Shown: in pieces, positions 57,499 to 64,000 of the stretch
Layout: each line of letters opens with the position of its first letter
How positions within the stretch are numbered: the first letter of the stretch is position 1
Source of the DNA: Cellulosimicrobium sp. CUA-896
Lineage (GTDB): Bacteria > Actinomycetota > Actinomycetes > Actinomycetales > Cellulomonadaceae
Assembly (NCBI RefSeq): GCF_001942335.1
Contig: NZ_MKKH01000015.1
Coordinates: 1 to 64,000 of the forward strand
DNA: 64,000 bases
Direction: 5' to 3'
Program-made: the position numbers and the translations under genes
The notes under the pieces: model-generated
What the model was told of the DNA's origin: nothing
What the model saw: only the letters and a program-made list of their open reading frames with translations
Databases searched by the model: none

Positions 57499-57534
57499 GG
57501 GAGGAGCCCCGGTCACGTGACCGGGGCTCCTCCC
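57499..57534. terminator. Bidirectional terminator, 36-bp perfect palindrome
   Basis: Arm GGGAGGAGCCCCGGTCAC and its exact inverse lie between converging permease genes (stops at 57485 and 57543). Confidence 0.85.
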
Positions 57535-57542
57535 GCGCGACG

Positions 57543-59200
57543 TCAGGACGACACGACGTCCCGGCGCCGGAAGCCCCCGACGCCGAGAGCCAGCAGCGCG
57601 AGCGCGACCGCCGACAGCACGGCGAGGCCCACCGCGTCGACGTCGTCGGCCGGGAGCTGCGGGACGTGCCGGTACGGCGAGATCCCCATGACCGCGTCCG
57701 GCAGGTCGAGCAGTCCGCCGAACATCCCGACGACGAAGGACCAGACGAGCACGACCCACGCCAGCCCCGCGAGCCCCGGTCGCCAGCCGAGGAAGAACCA
57801 CACGACCCCGACGAGGGCGAGCACGGCCGGCAGGTAGACGAGCGCCGCGAGCACGTACTCCCCGAGCCCGGGGTCCCGCACGCCGACCGAGAGGGCGCCG
57901 AGGCCCAGCGCGAGCCCGGACACGACCAGGAGCACGACGACGCCCAGCACGGTCACGGCAAGCTGCCCGCCGAACCACCGGGTCCGGCTCGTCGCCGTCG
58001 CGAGGACGGGCTCGAGGCGCCCGCTCGTCTCCTCGGACCGGGCGCGCAGCGCGGACGCCACCGCGAACCCGCCGACGGCGAGCGCGAGGAACACGGTCAT
58101 GACCGCGACGAACCCGGCCAGCATGTCGGCCTCGCCGAACAGCTCGAGGATCGTGGGGTTGGTCGCGGCGAGCTCGTCCACCATCTCCCTCACCGAGTCC
58201 GCGAACGTCCCGGACGCGTAGGCCATGAGGCCGACGCCGACGCCCCACGCGAGGACGGAGCCGCGCTGCTGGCGCCACGCGAGCGCGAACGGTCCGCCCA
58301 GGCCCGCGGGAGCCTGCGCCCGCCCGGCCCGCGGCGGGAACAGCCCGGCGCCGACGTCGCGGCGGGCGGCCAGCGCCGAGCCGGCGAGCAGCAGCACGAC
58401 GACGAGCACGAGCGAGAGCCCGAGCGGCCACCAGCGCAGGTCGACGAACGCCCGGATCTGCTGCCCCCACGCGATCGGCGACAGCCACGAGACCCAGCTG
58501 CCGTGCGTCTGCTCCACGTCGCCGACGGCGCGCAGGAGGTAGGCCACGCCCAGGACGGCGAGCGCGAGACCCGAGGCCGTCCGACCGTGCCCGGTGAGCT
58601 GGCTCGTGACGACGGCGACCGCGGCGAAGACCAGGCCCGTGACGCCGACGGCGGCGCCGAGCGCGAACGAGTCGACGACGGCGAGCCCTGCCGCGACGAG
58701 CACGAGACCGCTGAGGACCGCGATCAGCAGGTCGGCGACGACGGCGAGCAGCAGCGCCGCGGTCGCGGGGGCGTGCCGGCCGACCACGCCGGCCCGGACG
58801 AGCTCGGAGCGTCCCGACTCCTCCTCGGCGCGCGTGTGCCGCACCACGAGCAGGATGTTCATGATCGCGACGGCGACGATCGCCCAGAGCGTGAACTCGT
58901 TCGCGACCATGGCGCCGAGCGTGTAGTCGTCCAGCCCGTAGCCCGGGCCGGACATCATGACCGCCGCGGGGCTCGACACGAGCTGGGCACGGACCTGGCG
59001 GTCCGCGGCGGTGGGGTAGACGGCGTCGAGCGCCGTCGCGGCGTAGAGGAACAGCAGCGCGACCGACCCGGCCCACACGAGCGTCCGCACGCGGTCACGG
59101 CGCAGCGCGAAGCGCAGCAGCGTCCCGGTGGCCGTGAGCGTCGAGCCGGTGCGCGGCGCGTCCGGCGGCAGGCGACCCGTGGCGCCGTCGCGGTGCTCAC
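57543..59200 (-). CDS. Two-module ABC-2 exporter permease
   Basis: About 552 aa with ~12 helices in two similar halves, as in the EcfA-independent Tet/antibiotic exporter permeases of actinobacteria. Marks: [62 protein letters not shown], and [24 protein letters not shown]. One base is missing near 59160; with it the GTG at 59200 overlaps the ATPase stop (GTGA). Confidence 0.87.
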
Positions 59201-60171
59201 AGCGCACCCGCCCGGTCGAGGCGGGCGACCTCGTCGCCGTAGTGGCGCATGAAGAGCTCCTCGAGCGACGGCGGCGCGACGTGGAGCGAGCGCACGTCGT
59301 GCGCACCGAGCGCGGCGACGAGCGCCTGCATGCGGTCGTTGTCGACGTCGAACCGGGCGCGCGGGCCGTCGGGGGTGCGCTCGACCACGAGGTCGTGCAC
59401 GCCGTCGACCGCGCCCAGGCCGGACGGGTCTCGCTCGGTGACGACCGTGACCGACGAGCGCGTGAGGTGCCGCAGCTCGGCGAGCGTGCCCGACTGCACC
59501 GCGCGGCCGGCGCGGATGATCGTCACGGTGTCGCACAGCTTCTCGACCTCGGCGAGGATGTGGCTCGACAGCAGGACCGAGCGGCCCTCCGCGACGACCT
59601 CGCGCACGCACTCGGTGAACTCCGCCTCCATGAGCGGGTCGAGGCCGGACGTGGGCTCGTCGAGCACGAGCAGCTCGACGTCGGACGCGAGCGCGGCGAC
59701 CAGCGCGACCTTCTGCCGGTTGCCCTTGGAGTAGGTGCGGGCCTTCTTCGTGGGGTCGAGCTCGAAGCGCTCGAGCAGGAGCTTCCGGCGCGCCGGGTCG
59801 ACGGCGCCGCGCAGCCGGGTGAGCAGGTCGATCGCCTCGCCGCCGGTCAGGTTCGGCCACAGCGTCACGTCTCCCGGGACGTAGGCGAGGCGGCGGTGCA
59901 GGGCGACCGCGTCCGTCCAGGGGTCACCGCCCAGGAGCCGCACCGACCCGGAGTCGGCGCGCAGGAGCCCGAGCAGGACCCGGATCGTCGTCGACTTCCC
60001 CGCGCCGTTCGGCCCGAGGAAGCCGGCGACCTCGCCCGGTCGCACCGTGAGGTCGAGCCCGTCCAGGGCTCTGACGGCGCCGAAGCGCTTGTGCAGGTCG
60101 TGGATCTCGACCGCGGGGGCGGCGTCGCGGCCCGCGGTCGTCGTGCCGGTCGTGCTGGTCGTGCTGGTCAT
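59197..60171 (-). CDS. ABC transporter ATPase
   Basis: 324 aa. Walker [21 protein letters not shown], signature [16 protein letters not shown] (SKGNR variant), Walker [18 protein letters not shown]-loop [15 protein letters not shown]. Pairs with the large permease downstream. A Thr/Ser-rich N-terminal tail of ~18 residues. Confidence 0.92.
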   Translation of the reverse strand: MTSTTSTTGTTTAGRDAAPAVEIHDLHKRFGAVRALDGLDLTVRPGEVAGFLGPNGAGKSTTIRVLLGLLRADSGSVRLLGGDPWTDAVALHRRLAYVPGDVTLWPNLTGGEAIDLLTRLRGAVDPARRKLLLERFELDPTKKARTYSKGNRQKVALVAALASDVELLVLDEPTSGLDPLMEAEFTECVREVVAEGRSVLLSSHILAEVEKLCDTVTIIRAGRAVQSGTLAELRHLTRSSVTVVTERDPSGLGAVDGVHDLVVERTPDGPRARFDVDNDRMQALVAALGAHDVRSLHVAPPSLEELFMRHYGDEVARLDRAGAL

Positions 60172-60225
60172 GGTCGTCTCGTCTCTCGTCCGCAGGAGGG
60201 TCCGTGCCGAGGGGACGCGCGCCCG

Positions 60226-60930
60226 TCACGCCGAGGCGGCGTCCTCGTCGCGGGGCGGGTCGCCGACGTAGAGGAGGTACTCGTCGAGCATGCGGCGCGA
60301 GGCCAGGAGGCCCTCGGTGTAGAGCTCGAGCGTGGGCAGGGCCACCGCGTCGACGTGGCGGCGCGTGGCGGCGGCGAGGTCGTCCGGGTGCTCGGGCGGG
60401 TCGAGGGTCAGGGACAGGAGCATCGCGCCCATCGCGCTGAGCACGAGGTACCGGGCGCGCGCCTCCTCGTCCCGGCTGGGGACCAGCACGCCGGCGGCGA
60501 CCGCCTCGCGGACGTAGCCCGCGGCGTCGGCCACCATGTGGTCGACGAACGCGCGGGCCATCGCACCGCCGGCCTGGAGGCTGCGCAGGGCGTACCCGAC
60601 GGCGGGGGCGAACTCCTCGACCTGGGCGAACCACCCGCTCATGGGCGACATGGCGGCGGCGTCGGCCATGACGTCGTGCTTGGTGGTGCGGACGGTGGCG
60701 AGGACGTGCTCGTCGCACGCCGCGCGCAGCCCGTCCTTGGAGCCGAAGTGGTGCAGCACGAGCGCCGGGCTCACCTCCGCGTCCGCCGCGATCGCGCGCA
60801 CCGACGCGCCGAAGCCCTCGCGGGCGAAGCGCAGGATCGCCGCGTCGCGGATCCGTGCGCGCGTGGAGAGGTCCTCGGGCGGGCCGACCGGGCCGCGCCG
60901 CCGAGGACGCGCCTCGTCCGTTGAACGCAT
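60226..60930 (-). CDS. TetR family regulator of the ABC exporter
   Basis: 234 aa. HTH: RIRDAAILRFAREGFGASVRAIAADAEVSPALVLHHFGSKDGL in overlapping parts; C-terminal TetR_C-like helices. It heads the operon, 54 bp before the ATPase. ATG at 60930 chosen because TAGCAT ends 7 nt upstream. Confidence 0.88.
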   Translation of the reverse strand: MRSTDEARPRRRGPVGPPEDLSTRARIRDAAILRFAREGFGASVRAIAADAEVSPALVLHHFGSKDGLRAACDEHVLATVRTTKHDVMADAAAMSPMSGWFAQVEEFAPAVGYALRSLQAGGAMARAFVDHMVADAAGYVREAVAAGVLVPSRDEEARARYLVLSAMGAMLLSLTLDPPEHPDDLAAATRRHVDAVALPTLELYTEGLLASRRMLDEYLLYVGDPPRDEDAASA

Positions 60931-60957
60931 GTTCAGCATGCTAAACGCTCGTTCAGC
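60924..60957 (-). promoter_or_regulatory. Leaderless promoter and GTTCA-box operator
   Basis: TAGCAT (-10) at 60938-60943. Around it lie TGAACATGCGTTCA (60924-60937 on the other strand) and a GAACGAGCGTTTAGC-type repeat, giving several GTTCA half-sites that a TetR dimer could bind. Confidence 0.55.
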
Positions 60958-61190
60958 CGGAGCGCCAGAGGGGCCCGGGCGGAGGCGCCGACACACTGGG
61001 TGCGGCAGACCACTGCCGCGCGAGCCCCGGGGGCCGTAGGCTGGGAGGTGGTCGTCGGCGGCACCGCCGGCGCACGTGTCCCGGCGCGTCGGACCGTCGG
61101 GACGCCCGCGAGGCCCGTCGCACCCGTGTGGCGGGCCTCAGCGGCGGGTGCCCGCGCATCGCGCCCGGGTGCCTGCCCGGCCGAGGACGG

Positions 61191-61222
61191 CGAAGGGCTC
61201 GCCGCACGCGGCGAGCCCTTCG
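61191..61222 (-). terminator. Terminator downstream of tRNA-Ser (GGA)
   Basis: 15-bp arms (CGAAGGGCTCGCCGC and inverse) around a tight centre, just past the tRNA 3' end. Bases 60958-61190 hold no gene I can support. Confidence 0.75.
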
Positions 61223-61227
61223 GACTG

Positions 61228-61313
61228 CGGAGGATGGGGGATTCGAACCCCCGAGGGCTGTTAACCCAACACGCTTTCCAAGCGTGCGCCATAGGCCACT
61301 AGGCGAATCCTCC
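61228..61313 (-). tRNA. tRNA-Ser (GGA)
   Basis: Acceptor GGAGGAT/ATCCTCC, anticodon GGA (61277-61279) in TTGGAAA, long variable arm, and TTCGAAT T-loop. No encoded CCA. Confidence 0.96.
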
Positions 61314-61452
61314 TGGTGCACCTCCGCGCCGGCATGACGTCGACGCCGACCCGGGGTAGCGCAACGAGGATACAAGACCGGGCAGCCCTGGCCGAATCGC
61401 GCCTCCCCGCAGCGGGTTTCGGGCACGCGGCCGTCCTGGGCTAGGGTGGGCG

Positions 61453-61545
61453 GCAGACCCCTCGTGCGGCATCAACTCGCCCGAACTCCCCCAGGGCCGG
61501 AAGGCAGCAAGTAGGTGAGCTCTGGTGGGTGCGCGAGGGGTCCTT
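61453..61545 (+). ncRNA. ffs: Signal recognition particle RNA (4.5S type)
   Basis: Closing stem GACCCCTCG...CGAGGGGTC and the conserved apical segment CCAGGGCCGGAAGGCAGCAA with its GGAA tetraloop. Binds Ffh to target nascent membrane proteins. TAGGGT -10 at 61442-61447. Confidence 0.95.
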
Positions 61546-61666
61546 TCGTGTTCCTGCGTGCCATCCGACGCGTCGCATCCGCGATGCGAACGGAGGGTCG
61601 TCCACGGAGTGGGATTTTCGGTCCACGGATTGGCGTCCCTCGTCCTGCCGTGCCCATGATGACGAC

Positions 61667-61768
61667 ATGACCCGGTACTCGACCGCCTTCGCGGCACCGC
61701 GCGCAGCCTCCTGCGTCGCCGTGCCGTGCTGTCGCGGCGAGCGCACCGGGCGAATGTGCGGCTGCTGA
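61667..61768 (+). CDS. Cys-rich leader ORF upstream of metQ
   Basis: 33 codons, MTRYSTAFAAPRAASC... with five Cys: SC, PCCRG and RMCGC at the end. It lies 195 bp upstream of a methionine-uptake operon, where actinobacterial Cys-rich attenuator ORFs would be expected. A weak CATGAT sits 6 nt before the ATG. Not certain. Confidence 0.5.
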   Translation: MTRYSTAFAAPRAASCVAVPCCRGERTGRMCGC

Positions 61769-61789
61769 CCACACGCGCCGTCGTACGCC

Positions 61790-61804
61790 GCAGGCTCCGC
61801 CTGC
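61790..61804 (+). promoter_or_regulatory. Hairpin after the leader ORF
   Basis: GCAGGC-TCC-GCCTGC, with the related GGCTCCGCCTGC repeated near 61907. Alternative pairing of these copies could form an attenuator between leader and metQ. The rest of 61769-61962 holds no gene. Confidence 0.4.
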
Positions 61805-61962
61805 ACTCCCGAGCCCCGTCCGCCTCGTGCGGACCGCTCCTCACCTGCTCGCCGCGAGGCTGATGGCCCGCCGGAAGCGCCCTCGAACACCGCTCAGCAG
61901 CGCGGGCTCCGCCTGCGCCCGGCCGCGCCGACCCGCGCGTCCGCCTTCCGGAAGGAACACCC

Positions 61963-62864
61963 ATGTCCTCCTCGACCCGTACCCGCCTCGCCTGGACCGC
62001 GATCACCGCGACGGCCGCCCTGACCCTGACCGCGTGCGCCTCGGGCGAGAACGCGGCCTCGTCCTCCGGCGACGAGGCCGCCGACCCCATCCGCATCGGC
62101 GTCGTCGGCGCGTCCGACGACAAGTGGGCCGTCTTCACCGAGCAGGCCGAGGCCGAGGGCCTCGACATCGAGCTCGTCGACCTCCAGGACTACACGCAGG
62201 CGAACCCCGCCGTCTCGCAGGGCGAGCTCGACGTCAACCAGTTCCAGCACCTGCAGTTCCTCGCCGGCTACAACGTCGACTCCGGCGACGACCTCCAGCC
62301 CATCGGCGCGACCGCGGTGTACCCGCTCGCGCTGTACTCGACGAAGCACGACACGCTCGAGGACATCCCCGAGGGTGGTCAGGTCGCGATCCCGAACGAC
62401 CCGACGAACCTCGCGCGCTCGCTGCTCGTCCTCCAGGAGGCCGGCCTCGTCGAGCTGAAGGACGGCGGGAGCTCGCTGTCCACCGAGGCCGACGCCCTGC
62501 CGTCCTCGAGGTCACGGTGACGCCCGTCGCTGCGGAGCAGACGCCGATCCAGCTCCAGTCCGTCGACGCCTCGATCATCAACAACGACTTCGTCGAGGAC
62601 GCCGGGCTCACGCCCGAGGACGCGCTGTTCGAGGACGACCCCGACTCCGACGCCGCGAAGCCCTACATCAACGTCTGGGTGACCACCGCCGAGAACGCCG
62701 ACGACGAGGACCTCGCGACGCTCGTCGAGATCTCGCACTCGCCCGAGGTCGTCGAGGCCGAGGAGCAGGCGTCCGGCGGGACCGCGGTCATCAAGGACAA
62801 CTCGGCCGAGGAGCTCCAGGAGATCCTCGCGGGCATCGAGTCGGACCTGCGCGGCGAGTCCTGA
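61963..62864 (+). CDS. metQ: Methionine ABC transporter substrate-binding lipoprotein
   Basis: About 300 aa NlpA/MetQ family. Lipobox LTLTACASG; body with IRIGVVGASDDKWAVF, LVDLQDYTQANPAVSQGELDVNQFQHL, ATAVYPLALYSTKHDTLEDIPEGGQVAIPNDPTNLARSL in parts, and DASIINNDFVEDAG. AAGGA lies before ATG. One base is missing near 62500, between TEADA and AVLEVTVTP. Confidence 0.92.
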
Positions 62865-62906
62865 CCTGACCGTCGCACGAGACCGGGACCGGAGAGGACG
62901 GACGAG

Positions 62907-64000
62907 ATGACGGACGACGACGCGCGCCCCGCCGGGGACGACCCGCACCCCGCGATCGAGCTGCGGGGCGTGTCGAAGACCTTCGGCGAGGGCGCGCGCG
63001 CCGTCCGCGCCGTCGACGACGTGTCGCTCACGGTGCGTCGCGGCGAGATCTTCGGCGTCATCGGGTACTCCGGTGCCGGCAAGTCGACGCTCGTGCGCCT
63101 GATCAACGCGCTCGAGACCGCGACGGGCGGGGACGTCGTCATCGACGGCCAGACGGTCACGGGCCTGCCCGAGCGACGCCTGCGCGACGTGCGCTCGCGC
63201 ATCGGCATGGTCTTCCAGCAGTTCAACCTGCTCTCGTCCCGGACCGTCGCGGGCAACGTGGGCTACCCGCTGCGGGTCGCGCGGTGGAAGCGCGCGGACC
63301 GCGAGCGGCGCGTCGCCGAGCTGCTCGACTTCGTCGGGCTCGCGGACAAGGCCAAGGCCTACCCGGGGCAGCTCTCGGGCGGGCAGAAGCAGCGCGTCGG
63401 CATCGCCCGCGCGCTCGCGGCGTCGCCGACGATCCTGCTCGCCGACGAGGCGACGTCCGCCCTCGACCCGGAGACGACGCGCGAGGTGCTCGCGCTCCTG
63501 CGACGCGTCAACGCCGAGCTCGGCATCACGATCGTCGTCATCACGCATGAGATGGACGTCGTGCGCTCGACGTGCCACCGCGTCGCCGTCATGGAGCACG
63601 GGAAGGTCGTCGAGGTCGGTGACGTGTACGACGTCTTCTCCGCGCCGCGGGCGGACGCCTCCCGGCGGTTCGTCGGCACGGCGCTGCACGACCGGCCGTC
63701 GCCCGACGCGCTCGCGCGCCTGCGGGAGCGGCACCCCGGCCGCCTCGTCACCGTCGGGGTGCGCGAGGGCGCGAGCACGGGGACGGAGCTGTTCCGCCTC
63801 CTGCGCGAGCACGAGGTCGACGGCGCGGTCGTGTTCGGCGGGATCAGCGAGGTCGGCGACCGGCCGTTCGGGTCGCTCACCGTCGAGCTCGTCGGCCGCG
63901 CGGACCGCGTCGCGCTGTTCCTCGCCGAGCTCGGGCGCCACGCCGACGTCGTCGACCTCGGGACGGCGGCGCACCCTCTCGACGACCCGCGCACCCTGTT
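62907..64000 (+). CDS. metN: Methionine ABC transporter ATPase (3' partial)
   Basis: At least 364 aa; frame is intact and runs off the window. Walker A GYSGAGKSTLVRLIN near 52, VFQQFNLLSSRTVAGNVGYPL, signature LSGGQKQRVGIARAL near 157, Walker B ILLADEATSALDPETT, H-loop VITHEMDVVRS, then a NIL regulatory domain from ~270 (GTELFRLLREHEVDGAVVFGGI). metI should follow. Confidence 0.94.
   Translation, partial: MTDDDARPAGDDPHPAIELRGVSKTFGEGARAVRAVDDVSLTVRRGEIFGVIGYSGAGKSTLVRLINALETATGGDVVIDGQTVTGLPERRLRDVRSRIGMVFQQFNLLSSRTVAGNVGYPLRVARWKRADRERRVAELLDFVGLADKAKAYPGQLSGGQKQRVGIARALAASPTILLADEATSALDPETTREVLALLRRVNAELGITIVVITHEMDVVRSTCHRVAVMEHGKVVEVGDVYDVFSAPRADASRRFVGTALHDRPSPDALARLRERHPGRLVTVGVREGASTGTELFRLLREHEVDGAVVFGGISEVGDRPFGSLTVELVGRADRVALFLAELGRHADVVDLGTAAHPLDDPRTL

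Overview
The window is very GC-rich (about 74% by impression), with dense genes, GTG starts, 4-nt stop/start overlaps and many start codons placed 6-7 nt after a TANNNT -10 box. Gene content points to a Gram-positive actinobacterium of the Micrococcales, most like Cellulosimicrobium, Cellulomonas or a relative: secreted CBM5/12 proteins and a GH18 chitinase, F420-type oxidoreductases, a DtxR-type iron box, RibM under an FMN riboswitch, and LytR_C. The genus is inference.

Layout. 1-4.0 kb: 3' part of a large secreted Ig-like protein. 4.0-8.2 kb: NAD(P)-binding protein, winged-helix regulator behind a Cys-rich short ORF, upp, tadA, and a sirtuin flanked by two copies of a hairpin repeat. 8.4-11.9 kb: a DUF4956 / VTC / beta-helix lipoprotein operon. 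12.1-14.1 kb: iron-regulated siderophore genes. 14.1-16.1 kb: tRNA-Ser(CGA), an inverted-order TacT/TacA-type toxin-antitoxin pair and a TetR. 16.4-21.8 kb: oligopeptide ABC operon. 22.0-25.0 kb: chitinase, RidA, Nudix. 25.3-27.9 kb: thiolase and acyl-CoA dehydrogenase. 28.1-29.1 kb: RibM with its riboswitch. 29.1-37.4 kb: TetR genes, MOSC protein, methyltransferase, multidrug ABC exporter, two LLM oxidoreductases. 37.6-42.2 kb: uracil/xanthine permease, then an AbiEi-like gene bracketed by a REP-like repeat array, GNAT, LytR_C and a conserved small protein. 42.5-52.1 kb: full potassium locus (kdpFABCDE plus a TrkH/KtrB-type transporter). 52.1-60.9 kb: three ABC export cassettes with their TetR or RHH regulators and palindromic operators. 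61.2-64.0 kb: tRNA-Ser(GGA), 4.5S SRP RNA, and a methionine uptake operon (metQ, metN) behind a Cys-rich leader ORF.

A property of the whole window: about 28 genes or gene segments lose frame by one missing base and regain full family homology in the next frame, five times in kdpA alone. One extra base is also inferred, and it restores the frame of an oligopeptide-binding protein. Because this hits housekeeping and intact-operon genes alike and is almost always a deletion, I read it as sequencing or assembly error, not gene decay. Coordinates below span the whole intended gene in those cases.

Candidates for something little described: the DUF4956-VTC-beta-helix operon; the RHH regulator-DUF4097-DrrAB cassette; the two Cys-rich leader ORFs; the conserved-loop hairpin repeat around the sirtuin; and the 30-31 bp repeat array around the AbiEi-like gene.
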